Under the pieces are notes generated by a model. That model was not told the DNA's origin. It saw only the letters and a program-made list of their open reading frames with translations, and did not search any database. Shown here in pieces: positions 41,298 through 51,326 of a DNA stretch of 64,000 nt. The stretch is from Gordonia terrae (GTDB taxonomy: Bacteria > Actinomycetota > Actinomycetes > Mycobacteriales > Mycobacteriaceae): positions 3,286,001 through 3,350,000 of the forward strand of contig NZ_CP016594.1 in the NCBI RefSeq assembly GCF_001698225.1, read 5' to 3'. Position numbers and translations under genes: made by a program. How positions within the stretch are numbered: position 1 is the stretch's first letter; every line of letters starts with the position of its first letter.

Positions 41298-43241
41298 TCA
41301 GTCCTCCGAGTGCCCTTCGGCTCGCTCGCCCCCGGCGCCGGGGTGCCCGGCGATCTCGGCTGCGGTGTAGTACTTCTCTATCTCCGGGAACTCGAACAGC
41401 TCCAACAGGTCCGGACGCATGGGGGTCTGTTCCGTCCGCACCACGCTCACCTCCGGCACCGGGCCGTCCCCGTCGAGCTCGGCGGTGCAGACCAACAGAG
41501 CGTTACGCCAGTTCGAGTCCATCGACGGGTGATCGTCGCGGGTGTGCCCGCCACGGCTCTCCGTGCGCATGAGCGCGGCCTTAGCGACGCATTCACAGAC
41601 CAGCAGCATGTTGCGCAGGTCGATGGCGAGATGCCAGCCCGGGTTGAACTGCCGGTGCCCTTCGACCTGCATGCCGCCCAGTCGGTTTCGCAGATCTGCC
41701 AGGACGTCGAGCGCCTCCTGCATCTCGGCCTCCTTCCGGATGATCCCGACCAGATCGTTCATGGCCTGTTGGAGGTCGGTGTGCAGGGTGTACGGGTTCT
41801 CCGGTTTGCCCTCGGCCGGCGGATCGAAGGGCGCCAGAGCCGATGTCGCCGCCCGCTCGATGTCGGCAGCGGAGACGGTGGGCCGCGTCGTCAGCGATTC
41901 GACGTACGCCGCCGCACCGAGTCCGGCCCGTCGCCCGAAGACCAGCAGGTCGGAGAGTGAGTTGCCGCCCAATCGGTTGGAGCCGTGCATCCCTCCCGAG
42001 CACTCACCCGCCGCGAACAGCCCCGGGACCCGCGAGGCGGCCGTGTCCGGGTCGACCTCGATTCCGCCCATCACGTAGTGACACGTGGGCCCGACCTCCA
42101 TCGGCTCGGCCGTGATGTCGACGTCGGCGAGTTCTTTGAACTGATGATGCATCGACGGCAGCCGGCGCATGATCTCCTCGGCGGGCATCCGCGACGCGAT
42201 GTCGAGGTAGACACCGCCGTGTTCGGTGCCGCGTCCGGCCTTGACCTCCTCGTTGATCGCCCGGGCGACCTCGTCGCGGGGCAACAGGTCCGGGGTCCGA
42301 CGCGCACTGTCGTTGTCGGCCAGCCACTCGTCGGCCTCCTCCTCGGTCTCGGCGTACTGACCTTTGAAAACCGGTGGGATGTAGTCGAACATGAAACGCT
42401 TGCCGTCGGTGTTCTTGAGGACGCCGCCATCGCCGCGGACACCCTCGGTCACCAGGATGCCCTTGACGCTGGGCGGCCAGACCATCCCGGTCGGATGGAA
42501 CTGGACGAACTCCATGTTGATCAGGCTCGCTCCGGCCCGGAGGGCGAGCGCGTGGCCGTCGCCGGTGTACTCCCACGAATTGGAGGTCACTTTGAACGAC
42601 TTGCCGATGCCTCCCGTCGCCACGACCACCGCAGGCGCCTCGAACAGGATGAAGCGACCGGACTCACGCCAGTACCCGAACGCGCCGGCGATGGCGTCGC
42701 CGTCCTTCAGCAGATCGGTGATGGTGCATTCGGCGAATACCTTGATGCGTGACTCGTAGTCGCCGGTGGCGGCGAAGTCCTCCTGCTGAAGCGAGACGAT
42801 CTTCTGTTGCATCGTCCGGATCAGTTCCAACCCGGTGCGGTCGCCGACATGCGCGAGCCGCGGATAGGTGTGACCGCCGAAGTTTCGCTGCGATATCCGG
42901 CCGTCCTCGGTGCGATCGAACAGGGCGCCGTAGGTTTCGAGTTCCCAGACCCGATCCGGGGCCTCCTTCGCATGCAACTCGGCCATACGCCAGTTGTTCA
43001 GGAACTTGCCGCCACGCATGGTGTCCTGAAAATGCGTCTGCCAGTTGTCCTTCGAGTTGGCGTTGCCCATCGACGCGGCGCACCCACCCTCCGCCATGAC
43101 CGTGTGGGCCTTGCCGAAGAGTGACTTGCACACCACGGCGACCGAGTAACCCCGTTCGCGGGCCTCGATGACCGCACGCAACCCGGCACCGCCCGCACCG
43201 ATGACAACGACGTCGTACTCGTAGCGTTCCGGCTCGGTCAT
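41298..43241 (-). CDS. sdhA: Succinate dehydrogenase/fumarate reductase flavoprotein subunit
   Basis: 647 residues. FAD Rossmann motif VVIGAGGAGLRAVIEARERG, covalent-FAD His region KAHTVMAEGGCAASMGN, active site MEFVQFHPTGMVWP and TEGVRGDGGVLKN, and PTCHYVMGGIEVD. It oxidises succinate to fumarate in the TCA cycle and respiratory chain. The gene is in an operon with the membrane and iron-sulfur subunits, 58 bases after the anchor gene. Confidence 0.94.
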   Translation of the reverse strand: MTEPERYEYDVVVIGAGGAGLRAVIEARERGYSVAVVCKSLFGKAHTVMAEGGCAASMGNANSKDNWQTHFQDTMRGGKFLNNWRMAELHAKEAPDRVWELETYGALFDRTEDGRISQRNFGGHTYPRLAHVGDRTGLELIRTMQQKIVSLQQEDFAATGDYESRIKVFAECTITDLLKDGDAIAGAFGYWRESGRFILFEAPAVVVATGGIGKSFKVTSNSWEYTGDGHALALRAGASLINMEFVQFHPTGMVWPPSVKGILVTEGVRGDGGVLKNTDGKRFMFDYIPPVFKGQYAETEEEADEWLADNDSARRTPDLLPRDEVARAINEEVKAGRGTEHGGVYLDIASRMPAEEIMRRLPSMHHQFKELADVDITAEPMEVGPTCHYVMGGIEVDPDTAASRVPGLFAAGECSGGMHGSNRLGGNSLSDLLVFGRRAGLGAAAYVESLTTRPTVSAADIERAATSALAPFDPPAEGKPENPYTLHTDLQQAMNDLVGIIRKEAEMQEALDVLADLRNRLGGMQVEGHRQFNPGWHLAIDLRNMLLVCECVAKAALMRTESRGGHTRDDHPSMDSNWRNALLVCTAELDGDGPVPEVSVVRTEQTPMRPDLLELFEFPEIEKYYTAAEIAGHPGAGGERAEGHSED

Positions 43242-43299
43242 CTAGCGCGACTCCCAACGTTGAAAACGGCTGCACAACAGACGTTGTGCCGTCAAACGG

Positions 43300-44124
43300 T
43301 CAACCCACGAACCTCAGATCCGAGATGGTGTTGCTGGCAACGAGCATGATGTAGAAGTCGGTGAGCACCAACGTACCGAGCGTGATCCAGGCGAATTGCA
43401 TGTGCCGGGTGTTCAGCTTCGAGACCCGGGTCCAGATCCAGTACCGCACCGGATGCTTCGAGAAGTGCTTGAGACGGCCGCCGGTCACGTGGCGACACGA
43501 GTGGCACGACACCGTGTACGTCCAGAGCAGCAGCACGTTCACGACGAGGATGACATTGCCCAGGCCGAAGCCGAAACCACCGTCGGCGCCGTGGAACGCG
43601 ATGACGGCGTCGTAGGTGTTGATCACCGAGATGATCACGGCTGCATAGAAGAAGTACCGGTGCGAATTCTGGATGATGAGCGGCAGTCGCGTCTCGCCGG
43701 TGTACCTGCTGTGCGGTTCGGCGACAGCGCACGCCGGCGGCGACAACCACACCGACCGGTAGTAGGCCTTGCGGTAGTAGTAGCAGGTCAACCGGAACCC
43801 GAGCAGAAACGGTAGCGACAAGAACGCCAGCGGAATCCACATCGGGAGTTCGGGGAAGGGCGTACCGAAGTGACTCGCACCGGGCACACACGACTCACTG
43901 AGACACGGCGAGTAGAACGGTGACAGGTAGTGATACTCGGTCGAGTAATAGGCGGTCCTCACAAAGGACCGCACGGTCGCATAGATGACGAAGGCCGCGA
44001 GACCGATGACGGTCAGCAGGGGCGACAGCCACCACCTGTCCTGACGGAGTGTGCGCGCCAGGATCCGCGCGCGACCGGGAGAGAAGACCCCGACTGCGTC
44101 CCGCTCAGTCGCGGGGGCGCTCAC
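43300..44124 (-). CDS. sdhC: Succinate dehydrogenase membrane anchor (Sdh1 type, five-helix)
   Basis: 274 residues with about five hydrophobic segments and conserved His residues (CHSCRHVTGGRLKHFSKHP) that may ligate haem or lie at the quinone site. A large loop with Cys (PCLSESCVPGASHFG) faces out. It corresponds to the Rv0249c-type anchor. GTG 44124 overlaps the stop of the upstream small gene (GTGA). It anchors the two catalytic subunits on the cytoplasmic face. Confidence 0.85.
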   Translation of the reverse strand: MSAPATERDAVGVFSPGRARILARTLRQDRWWLSPLLTVIGLAAFVIYATVRSFVRTAYYSTEYHYLSPFYSPCLSESCVPGASHFGTPFPELPMWIPLAFLSLPFLLGFRLTCYYYRKAYYRSVWLSPPACAVAEPHSRYTGETRLPLIIQNSHRYFFYAAVIISVINTYDAVIAFHGADGGFGFGLGNVILVVNVLLLWTYTVSCHSCRHVTGGRLKHFSKHPVRYWIWTRVSKLNTRHMQFAWITLGTLVLTDFYIMLVASNTISDLRFVG

Positions 44125-44414
44125 TTCGTGCGCTCACGCGAATGAAAGCCCAGCCCTTCGTCTTGCGCGCCCAGCCAGGCAGATTCGTCTGACTTGCTGT
44201 CGGGCACATAGATCACCTGGTCTCGTCCGAGCTTCGCCTGCAGAAGCGGCGGCGGCGCGTGCTCGAAGTCATGGAGGTCGATCTCCAGACGGTCCAGGTC
44301 GTTGGACATCCGCCGAACGGCGTCGACATCGCCGTACTGTGTCTGCAGCGTCGTCATGTGATGGCGTAAGGCCCCGATGCTGCGATGCAGATCCCTGATC
44401 TCGGTCGGTATCAT
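44121..44414 (-). CDS. Conserved small protein preceding Sdh1 (Rv0250c-like)
   Basis: 97 residues from ATG 44414 (GGAAGGGA upstream). Helical N-terminal half (IRDLHRSIGALRHHMTTLQ...MSNDLDRLEIDLHDFE), then VIYVPDSKSDESAWLGAQDEGLGF. The same-length protein precedes the sdh1 genes in mycobacteria, so it is likely an accessory or assembly factor; its function is unknown. Translationally coupled to the anchor gene. Confidence 0.8.
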   Translation of the reverse strand: MIPTEIRDLHRSIGALRHHMTTLQTQYGDVDAVRRMSNDLDRLEIDLHDFEHAPPPLLQAKLGRDQVIYVPDSKSDESAWLGAQDEGLGFHSRERTK

Positions 44415-44523
44415 GGCACATCCCTTCCTGCCTATGTGATGAAGAACACAGTACCGGCCGGGCACGCCGAGTCAACGGTCTTGACCGAACGTGTCGGGGC
44501 CCCGGACCGGAGGAGGCCGCCGG

Positions 44524-45198
44524 ATGAACGACGACGACCACCGCCCGGGAGAGAACCTGCCCCGCGCCGAGCAGCGATGGACCGCATCGGCGTTCGTGCT
44601 GGTCGCGATGGCGATCCCGTTCCTGCTCCCGGCGCGTTACGCCGCCGGGACCGCATGGTTGCTGCCCGCGATCGAGGGGATGGTGCTGCTGACGCTCGTC
44701 GTCGTGGATCCCGGCCGGATCGACCGCCCCGGCCGGTGGGTCCGCGCCCTCTCCGTGTGTCTCGTCGTCGCCATCGCGGCCGGAGCAGCATGGGGTGCGG
44801 GACGACTCGTATGGGATCTTCTCCATGGCAATCCGCAGACCGAGGCGGCGAACCAGTTGCTGGTCGCCGGCGCCCTCGTCTGGCTACAGACCGTCATCGC
44901 CTTCGCGTTTCTCTACTGGGAACTCGACGGCGGCGGGCCGGTGAACCGGCACCTGCACCCCGCCGAGCACCCGGATCTCGCGTTTCCCCAGCAACTCGAG
45001 CCGCGGTTGGCAGCCTCCGGTTGGCGACCGGTGTTCTTCGACTACCTCTACCTGGCCCTGACCAATGCGACGGCCTTCAGTCCGACCGATGTGATGCCGC
45101 TGGCGCGGCGCGCGAAACTCGCGATGGCCTCGCAGTCATTGCTGTCGATCGTCATCCTGAGCCTGGTGGTGGCCAACGCGGTGAACCTGCTGGACTAG
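44524..45198 (+). CDS. DUF1345-like integral membrane protein
   Basis: 224 residues from ATG 44524 with GGAGG upstream. Four or five hydrophobic segments; FLYWELDGGGP in the middle and PVFFDYLYLALTNATAFSPTDVMPLARRAKLAMASQSLLS near the end fit DUF1345 (membrane proteins of unknown role). Divergent from the sdh operon across 109 bases. No further context for function. Confidence 0.7.
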   Translation: MNDDDHRPGENLPRAEQRWTASAFVLVAMAIPFLLPARYAAGTAWLLPAIEGMVLLTLVVVDPGRIDRPGRWVRALSVCLVVAIAAGAAWGAGRLVWDLLHGNPQTEAANQLLVAGALVWLQTVIAFAFLYWELDGGGPVNRHLHPAEHPDLAFPQQLEPRLAASGWRPVFFDYLYLALTNATAFSPTDVMPLARRAKLAMASQSLLSIVILSLVVANAVNLLD

Positions 45199-45280
45199 CG
45201 AGGCGCCGCCACGGACCGGAATAGCGCCTGTGCGGCGACGGTTGAGTCGGCCGAGTTCCCGGACCAGATCGGAGTCGACG

Positions 45281-46042
45281 ATGAGCGAAGCACGAGCCGC
45301 GGCCGTCACCACACGGCAGGTCATCCGAGCCGCCGGCCGACATGGCTTCCGGAGCGAGTGGCTCGATTCCCGCCAGTCCTTCCCGGTCACCGGCAACTTC
45401 GATCTGACCGCGAACGCCCACGGGGTCCTGCTCGTGCACAACGATGATCGCGTCGACGCGGGCGAAGGCTTCGACGCACATTTTCACCGCGACGCCGAGA
45501 TCATCACGTGGGTGCTCGAAGGAGCTGTCGCTCATCGTGATTCGTTCGGCAACACGGGCGTGATCACCCCCGGCGTCGCGCAGCGGATGAGCGCGGGCCG
45601 CGGTATCACCCATACCGAGGCGAATGCTTCTCGACGGAGCGAGGACCGGGACCTTCGCGTCATCCAGATGTGGGTTGCGCCCGAACACGCCGGAGGTGAA
45701 CCCGGCTATGCCGAGCGCGATTTCACCACCGACCTCGCAGCCGGCGGCCTGGTCACCGTCGCCTCCGGAATGCCCGAGCACACCGACACCACGGCGATCT
45801 CGATCAAGAATCCCCATGCGGCACTGCATGTCGCGCGTCTCGGGTCCGGGCAGTCGGTCATTCTCCCCCCGGCGCCCTTCGGACACCTGTACGTGGCGCG
45901 GGGCGGTGTCGAGTTGGACGACGGCATACAGCTCGCCGAGGGTGATGCCCTGCGCACCACCGATCACGGCGACGTCACCGTCTCCGCGACGATGGACACC
46001 GAGATTCTGTTCTGGGAGATGCACTCGACGTTTCGCCGTTGA
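45281..46042 (+). CDS. Pirin-family protein (YhaK-like)
   Basis: 253 residues, bicupin. The N-terminal cupin holds HFHRDAEIITWVLEGAVAHRDSFGNTGVITPGVAQRMSAGRGITHTEAN, including the metal-binding His/His/His/Glu set. The second cupin is degenerate (FGHLYVARGGVELDDGIQLAEGDALRTTDH). Pirins act as quercetinases or redox-sensing regulators. ATG 45281 has GGAG 8 bases upstream. Stands alone. Confidence 0.88.
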   Translation: MSEARAAAVTTRQVIRAAGRHGFRSEWLDSRQSFPVTGNFDLTANAHGVLLVHNDDRVDAGEGFDAHFHRDAEIITWVLEGAVAHRDSFGNTGVITPGVAQRMSAGRGITHTEANASRRSEDRDLRVIQMWVAPEHAGGEPGYAERDFTTDLAAGGLVTVASGMPEHTDTTAISIKNPHAALHVARLGSGQSVILPPAPFGHLYVARGGVELDDGIQLAEGDALRTTDHGDVTVSATMDTEILFWEMHSTFRR

Positions 46043-46200
46043 TCCCAAGGGACAACTCTCGTCCACCCCATCTTCACTGACGTGTACAGGATTTGCCGTA
46101 ACGCTGCCGATTCACGGTGGCACCGCTACTGTGTGAGCCATTCGAAGGATGAGGCACTTCGCGCGCCTCGACGGTCAGGTCACCGAGCGAAAGGACGTCC

Positions 46201-46980
46201 ATGCCTTCCCCGTCACCCGCAGCACGACTCGCCGCTGAGTTCTTCGGCACATTCTGGTTGGTCTTCGGCGGATGCGGCAGCGCGATCTACGCCGCCAAGC
46301 AGATAGCGCAATCCGACGACGGTCAGGACACCTTCCAGGTGGGGATCGGATTCCTCGGCGTCTCGCTGGCTTTCGGCCTCACCGTGGTGACCATGGCCTA
46401 CGCGGTCGGACACGTCTCGGGAGCACACTTCAATCCCGCGATCACGTTGGGCGCCGCCATCAGCGGACGGATGTCCTGGAAGGAGCTGCCCACCTACTGG
46501 ATCGCACAGGTCGTGGGTGGCCTGCTGGCCGGCCTGATGCTCTTCCTCATCGCGAAGGGTCGACCCGGGTTCGTGGCGGAGGGCAACATGGCTGCCAACG
46601 GATACGGCGAACACTCCCCCGGCAACTACTCCCTCACCGCGGTTCTCATCGCAGAGGTCCTGTTGACGGCGTTCTTCCTCATCGTGGTCCTGGGCGCGAC
46701 CGACGGGCGCGCCCCCGCGGGCTTCGGGCCGCTGGCGATCGGTTTGTGCCTCACCCTCATCCATCTGATCTCGATCCCGATCAGCAACACCTCGGTCAAC
46801 CCGGCCCGCTCGACCGCGGTCGCCTTCTTCAACGGCAACGGCGCGCCCGGTCAGCTGTGGGCCTTCTGGCTCGCCCCGTTGATCGGTGGTCTCATCGGCG
46901 GTCTCCTCTACCCGTTGCTGTTCCAGAACGGGAAGCGTGCAGCGCCCGAGCCGGCCCGAACCGAGACCGCCGACGCCTGA
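46201..46980 (+). CDS. aqpZ: Aquaporin Z-type water channel
   Basis: 259 residues, six hydrophobic segments and two half-helices with the NPA motifs in [11 protein letters not shown] and [10 protein letters not shown]. The Arg after the second NPA and the narrow-filter His/Cys residues ([21 protein letters not shown]) fit a water-selective aquaporin rather than a glycerol facilitator. ATG 46201 has AAAGGA upstream. It ends in a hairpin shared with the converging gene. Confidence 0.92.
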   Translation: MPSPSPAARLAAEFFGTFWLVFGGCGSAIYAAKQIAQSDDGQDTFQVGIGFLGVSLAFGLTVVTMAYAVGHVSGAHFNPAITLGAAISGRMSWKELPTYWIAQVVGGLLAGLMLFLIAKGRPGFVAEGNMAANGYGEHSPGNYSLTAVLIAEVLLTAFFLIVVLGATDGRAPAGFGPLAIGLCLTLIHLISIPISNTSVNPARSTAVAFFNGNGAPGQLWAFWLAPLIGGLIGGLLYPLLFQNGKRAAPEPARTETADA

Positions 46981-46999
46981 GCGGGTCCGGTCAGGCGTC
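46972..46999. terminator. Bidirectional hairpin containing both stop codons of converging genes
   Basis: GACGCCTGA and TCAGGCGTC, perfect 9-bp arms around a 10-base loop. The TGA of the aquaporin (46978-46980) and the TGA of the converging DUF1254 gene (46991-46993 on the minus strand) both lie in the stem. It likely terminates both transcripts. Confidence 0.6.
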
Positions 47000-47962
47000 G
47001 GATCGCTCCATCAGTTCCGGCGGAGTCCAGGTGCCGTCAAGAATTTCCGGACGCGGACGATAGAGCCGGATGAGATAGTTCCATCCGCGCGGTGTGACGA
47101 TCGCATTTGCCGGAAGCTCCCCGTCCGCGGTGGGCACGAAACGCACGGTGACCGAACCGTCTTCGTTCCGCTCGCCGGTGACGCTGTTGACCGTGTACAG
47201 GTTCCTCGCATTCGGTTCGAAGAACCCCGCGGCGTTGTACACCGACACCGACCAGAAGGCGTCGACCGGGACCTCGTCGAAAGTCAGCTCGTACAAACCC
47301 GGCTCACGTTCCGGGTCGACCCCGATGTACGTCGCCTCGGAGGTGGGGAGGCCACCCCAGCCCGCCGCGCAGCCGATCAGGTGGCGAACTGGATCGACGT
47401 CGCCGCGCGTTCCGAAGGTTCGGTCGAACGACTCCAGCCCTCTGGCCAGGGCGAGCAGGGCTGCTCGGGTGTCGTCGAGAGTCGCAGTGTCGTAGTCCGG
47501 CGATACGAACGGTTCCGACGAACCGGGTTCGACGGACACCTGGTCCTGCAGGGTGACGACCTTCGCGACGTCGTCGGGGTCCACAGGGTCGACGAGGATA
47601 CGTACGGCAACGAGGACGTACCGCGAACCGAACCGCTCTGCGGTGAGTTCGTGACGGCCCTCCGCATGCAGAACCCCGCCCACGTAATGGTCCTCGTTCA
47701 CTATCATCGCCGAGACGTAGCGTCCCTGCGCGTCAGGCAGCGTCAGGACAGCCGGCCGGGCGAGGTCGACCACCGCGAAGCTGTACAGCGTGTCCCGGTT
47801 GAGCCGGATGACCGTCTGTTCCTCGATCGAGGCGGGTTCCCGGTTGTGACGGAAAACGCCTACTCCTCCTGCCGCCCGCTGGATGTCGGCGAACATCCGG
47901 TGCGTCTCCGCACGGACGAAGTTGTCGGCGTTCACGCGAACAGGCTCTTGCTGAACCGGCAT
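46991..47962 (-). CDS. DUF1254/DUF1214 domain protein
   Basis: 323 residues. The N-terminal DUF1254-like half has VIRLNRDTLYSFAVVDLARPAVLTLPDAQGRYVSAMIVNEDHYVGGV. The C-terminal DUF1214 half has DAFWSVSVYNAAGFFEPNARNLYTVNS and RGWNYLIRLYRPRPEILDGTW. These proteins are widespread in actinobacteria; function unknown. No signal peptide. Single gene. Confidence 0.85.
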   Translation of the reverse strand: MPVQQEPVRVNADNFVRAETHRMFADIQRAAGGVGVFRHNREPASIEEQTVIRLNRDTLYSFAVVDLARPAVLTLPDAQGRYVSAMIVNEDHYVGGVLHAEGRHELTAERFGSRYVLVAVRILVDPVDPDDVAKVVTLQDQVSVEPGSSEPFVSPDYDTATLDDTRAALLALARGLESFDRTFGTRGDVDPVRHLIGCAAGWGGLPTSEATYIGVDPEREPGLYELTFDEVPVDAFWSVSVYNAAGFFEPNARNLYTVNSVTGERNEDGSVTVRFVPTADGELPANAIVTPRGWNYLIRLYRPRPEILDGTWTPPELMERSDA

Positions 47963-48024
47963 CTGTCGCTCCCTCTCGATGGTCGCGGAAATTCTAACCG
48001 GACCCTTCGAGGCTCGTCGCTAAC

Positions 48025-48122
48025 GCTCCTCGCACCTCAGGGAGCAGGATGGGACTGTCGCTTTCGCTCCTCACACCTCAGGGAGCAGGGTGGGACCGTC
48101 GCCAACGCTCCTCGCACCTCAG
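48025..48122. repeat. 41-bp tandem repeat, two full units and a partial third
   Basis: Units begin at 48025, 48066 and 48107. Each starts GCTCCTCgCACCTCAG; the first two continue GGAGCAG, then rTGGGACyGTCGC. GCTCC and GGAGC within the unit are self-complementary. It lies downstream of the hydroxyacid dehydrogenase gene and upstream of the DUF1254 gene. Probably a family of intergenic repeats found elsewhere in the genome. Confidence 0.7.
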
Positions 48123-48185
48123 TATCTGCGGCCTGGCGGCCGTCGTTGCCTACGAAAGAACACCGGCGCTGCCGCTCAGCATGTA

Positions 48186-49193
48186 TCAGGACGGAGTGAC
48201 GACGCGCAGGATGTCCCGTCCCGCGAGCAGCCGGGAGATGTTGTCGGTGATGTCGTGAACCCGGCCGACGAAGGTGTCGCGGGTGACCCCCGAGATGTGC
48301 GGGGTCATCAGGACATTGGGCAGCTCGGCGAACGGCAGGTCCGACGGAGCCGCCTCGTCACCGGCCGTCGGATAGCGATACCAGACATCGACCGCGGCCC
48401 CGCCGATCACCCCGTCCTGCAACGCCTCGAACAGATCCTGCTCGACCACGAGCGGACCGCGGCCCACGTTCACCAGCACACCCGAGGGCCCGAGCCGGCG
48501 GAGATGCGCGGCATCGATCATCCCGGTGGTACTCGAGGTCAGCGGTGCGGAGACGACCACGACGTCGGATTCCGTCATCAGTCGGCCGAGATCGGTGGTG
48601 TCGCCGTGCCACTCGAGTCCGGAATCGTCGGCGACCCGGCCGGACCCCGTCACCGCGCAGGCCCGCGCGCCGAAAGCACCCAGCAGATCCGCGGTTCGCC
48701 GCCCGATGTGGCCGAAGCCGACGTAACCGACCATGGCCCCGCGGAGGGTCTGCGGTTGCGGCACACCGTCTCGATAGACCGCCGACGCCCAGACACCCTG
48801 CCGAAGCGCCGCATCCTGGACGAGCAGGTCTCGGCGCACGGTCACCGCCGCGGCGGCGATGTATTCGGCGATCGAGTCCTCGTGGTGAAACGTGTTGGCC
48901 ACCAGAGTGTGCGCGGGAAGGTCGTCGAAACTCACCTTGTCGGTGCCGGCACCGCCGGTGAGCACCAGCCGCAGCCGCGAACCCGCGCGAGCCATCGACG
49001 GAGTCACCCGGCCGCCGATATAGACATCGGCATCGGCCAGATCCGTCACGAGCGCCGCCTCGTCGAAGGCCGCGTGCCAGGAGGTGTCCACCCCGACGGG
49101 CAGCAAACTCTCGAACAGGTCGCGGTGTGGCGCGAAGTTCCGTTCGCCCACCACGACTTTGAGACCACCACCACCGCTGTGCGATTCCGCCAC
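48186..49193 (-). CDS. D-isomer-specific 2-hydroxyacid dehydrogenase
   Basis: 335 residues. NAD site VGYVGFGHIGRRTADLLGAFG, catalytic Arg in LVNVGRGPLV and His in VLMTPHISGVT. The usual Glu segment is altered (AVDVWYRYPTAG). GTG 49193 lies 4 bases after the glucarate dehydratase stop, so it is the last gene of the transporter-dehydratase operon. It may reduce a 2-oxoacid made from the sugar acid, or oxidise a hydroxy-acid co-substrate. Confidence 0.88.
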   Translation of the reverse strand: MAESHSGGGGLKVVVGERNFAPHRDLFESLLPVGVDTSWHAAFDEAALVTDLADADVYIGGRVTPSMARAGSRLRLVLTGGAGTDKVSFDDLPAHTLVANTFHHEDSIAEYIAAAAVTVRRDLLVQDAALRQGVWASAVYRDGVPQPQTLRGAMVGYVGFGHIGRRTADLLGAFGARACAVTGSGRVADDSGLEWHGDTTDLGRLMTESDVVVVSAPLTSSTTGMIDAAHLRRLGPSGVLVNVGRGPLVVEQDLFEALQDGVIGGAAVDVWYRYPTAGDEAAPSDLPFAELPNVLMTPHISGVTRDTFVGRVHDITDNISRLLAGRDILRVVTPS

Positions 49194-49197
49194 GACG

Positions 49198-50556
49198 TCA
49201 GCTCCGCACGAGAGCGGGCCGTTTGCTGTCGAAGGTCCAGTCCGGGATCAGGAACTGCATCCCGATCGAGTCGTCCCGGGCGCCGAGCCCTTCGGTGAGA
49301 TACAGATGGTGGGCGGCGTCCACCTGTTCCATGTCGAGTTCGACACCGAGTCCCGGGCGGTCGGGAACCGTGAGGTGACCGTCGACGATCTCGTACGGCT
49401 CGGTGGTGAGGCGCTGTCCGTCCTGCCAGATCCAATGCGTGTCGATCGCGGTGATCTCACCGGGTGCGGCGGCGGCCACATGCGTGAACATGGCCAGCGA
49501 CACGTCGAAGTGATTGTTGGAGTGCGAACCCCAGGTCAGCCCCCACGCATCACACAGTTGCGCGACGCGGACCGAGCCGGCCATGGTCCAGAAATGCGGG
49601 TCCGCCAGAGGGATGTCGACCGCATTCGTCCGGATCGTGTGCCCCAACTCGCGCCAGTCGGTGGCGATCATGTTGGTCGCCGTCGGCAGTCCGGTCGCGC
49701 GTTTGAACTCGGCCATCACCTCACGGCCGGAGAACCGGCCCTCCGGCCCCACCGGGTCCTCGGCGTAGGCGACCACGTCGCGGAGACGACCACCGATTCG
49801 GATCGCCTCCTCGAGCAGCCAGCCACCGTTGGGGTCGAGGGTCACCCGCGCCGCCGGGAAGCGTTCGGCGAGTGCGGTGACGACATCGGCCTCCTCCTCG
49901 GGCGACAGGACCCCGCCCTTCAACTTGAAATCGGCGAAGCCGTAGCGCTTCTGGGCTGCCTCGGCGAGGGCGACCACACCGTCGGCGTCGAGAGCCTCCT
50001 GATGGCGCAGGCGCATCCACTCGTCGGTCTCGTCGGCACCGTCGGCGTAGTCCAGCGTTGTCTTGGTGCGGTCCCCCACGAAGAACAGGTAGCCGAGCGC
50101 CGCGACCCGGTCGCGTTGCTGTCCCTCGCCGAGCAGCGCCGCCACCGGAACACGGAGGTGCTGGCCGAGGAGATCCAACAGAGCTGATTCGACGGCGGTC
50201 ACCGCGTGAATCGTGATGCGCTGGTCGAAGGTCTGATCTCCCCGTCCGCCCCGGTCGCGGTCGGCGAAAGTTCGCCGGATGTCCTGCAGGACGGCGTTGT
50301 ACTCCCCGATCCCGCGCCCTTCGACGATCGGCCGGGCGTCGTCGAGCGTGGTGCGGATCGGTTCGCCACCCGGGACCTCGCCGACACCCTGGTTGCCCTC
50401 GGAGTCGGTGAGGACCACCAGATTGCGCGTGAAGAACGGAGCGTGCGCGCCGGAGAGGTTGAGCAGCATGCTGTCCCGGCCGGCGACGGGGATCACCCGC
50501 ATCTCGGTGACGACCGGGGTCGTCGTGGCGGCCGGCGTCGGAGTCGCTGTCGTCAT
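49198..50556 (-). CDS. gudD: Glucarate dehydratase (enolase superfamily)
   Basis: 452 residues, very like GudD. Catalytic KxK in FADFKLKGG, metal ligands in [19 protein letters not shown] and TATNMIATD, and the His base segment [25 protein letters not shown], exactly the GudD pattern. It dehydrates D-glucarate (and L-idarate) to 5-dehydro-4-deoxyglucarate. It lies in an operon with a peptide-type ABC importer and a TauE-like permease, implying glucarate or a glucarate conjugate is imported. Confidence 0.92.
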   Translation of the reverse strand: MTTATPTPAATTTPVVTEMRVIPVAGRDSMLLNLSGAHAPFFTRNLVVLTDSEGNQGVGEVPGGEPIRTTLDDARPIVEGRGIGEYNAVLQDIRRTFADRDRGGRGDQTFDQRITIHAVTAVESALLDLLGQHLRVPVAALLGEGQQRDRVAALGYLFFVGDRTKTTLDYADGADETDEWMRLRHQEALDADGVVALAEAAQKRYGFADFKLKGGVLSPEEEADVVTALAERFPAARVTLDPNGGWLLEEAIRIGGRLRDVVAYAEDPVGPEGRFSGREVMAEFKRATGLPTATNMIATDWRELGHTIRTNAVDIPLADPHFWTMAGSVRVAQLCDAWGLTWGSHSNNHFDVSLAMFTHVAAAAPGEITAIDTHWIWQDGQRLTTEPYEIVDGHLTVPDRPGLGVELDMEQVDAAHHLYLTEGLGARDDSIGMQFLIPDWTFDSKRPALVRS

Positions 50557-50575
50557 GGTTGGTCCTTTCGAGAAT

Positions 50576-51295
50576 TCAGAAGAAGAGCTGCTGGCCGATG
50601 AGCAGGACCGCGCCGATGCCCGACACCGTGATCGACACCATGCGCAACCGGTTCCGGTCGAGCAGCCGGTTGACGAGACGGGACGCGACGAAGCCGAGGA
50701 CGACGACCGGTGTCAGTGCGACGAATGCCCAGAGGATCTCTGCGCGCAGGCTGCCGGTCGCGGCCAGGGCGGCCAGCGACATCAGACTGCCGGCGAGGAA
50801 GAACGCACTCATGTTGCTGCGAACATGTGCGCTCTCCTTGCCGGAGTACACCAGGGCCATGGGTGGGCCGCCGATCGACGTTGCCGTGCCCAGCAGTCCG
50901 GAGGCGGCTCCCGCGGTCGCCAGGTTGCGGCGCCCGGGGGCGGGCCGCCACCCGACCGATGCGACCGCCACCCCGCCGAGGACGACCGCGGCCAGCAGCA
51001 GCGACAGCCCGCGGGTCGGTAACCACACCAGCAGCAGGGCGCCGGCGATGGTTCCGGGCACTCGACCGATCAGCGCCCACCCGGTACCGCGCAGGTCCAG
51101 GCTCCCCCGCTCGCGGATCACGACCAGCAACGTCACGGTCGTCGCGGACGCGATCAGCATGCCGGGGAGCAGCGTCGGCGCCACCAGGGCGACCACCGGA
51201 GCGGCGAGCATGCCCATCCCGAACCCGATCGACGCCTGCATGCAGGACGCCAGGAACACGGCGACGGCGATGATCACGCATGCCACGACACTCAC
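50576..51295 (-). CDS. TauE/SafE-family (TSUP) membrane permease
   Basis: 239 residues, about eight hydrophobic segments. TSUP signatures: [25 protein letters not shown] and [23 protein letters not shown] 51295 sits in a GTGA overlap with a 12-codon open frame that itself starts in the stop of the ATPase gene upstream. TSUP proteins export or import sulfonates, sulfite or small organic acids. In a glucarate operon an organic-acid role is likely. Confidence 0.8.
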   Translation of the reverse strand: MSVVACVIIAVAVFLASCMQASIGFGMGMLAAPVVALVAPTLLPGMLIASATTVTLLVVIRERGSLDLRGTGWALIGRVPGTIAGALLLVWLPTRGLSLLLAAVVLGGVAVASVGWRPAPGRRNLATAGAASGLLGTATSIGGPPMALVYSGKESAHVRSNMSAFFLAGSLMSLAALAATGSLRAEILWAFVALTPVVVLGFVASRLVNRLLDRNRLRMVSITVSGIGAVLLIGQQLFF

Positions 51296-51326
51296 GTGGG
51301 CTGGGCATTCGTGCTGTCCGGCGCGG

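Noticed and set aside
48012..48122. CRISPR array
   Set aside because: Only three units, with near-identical sequence between repeat cores rather than unique spacers, and no cas genes.
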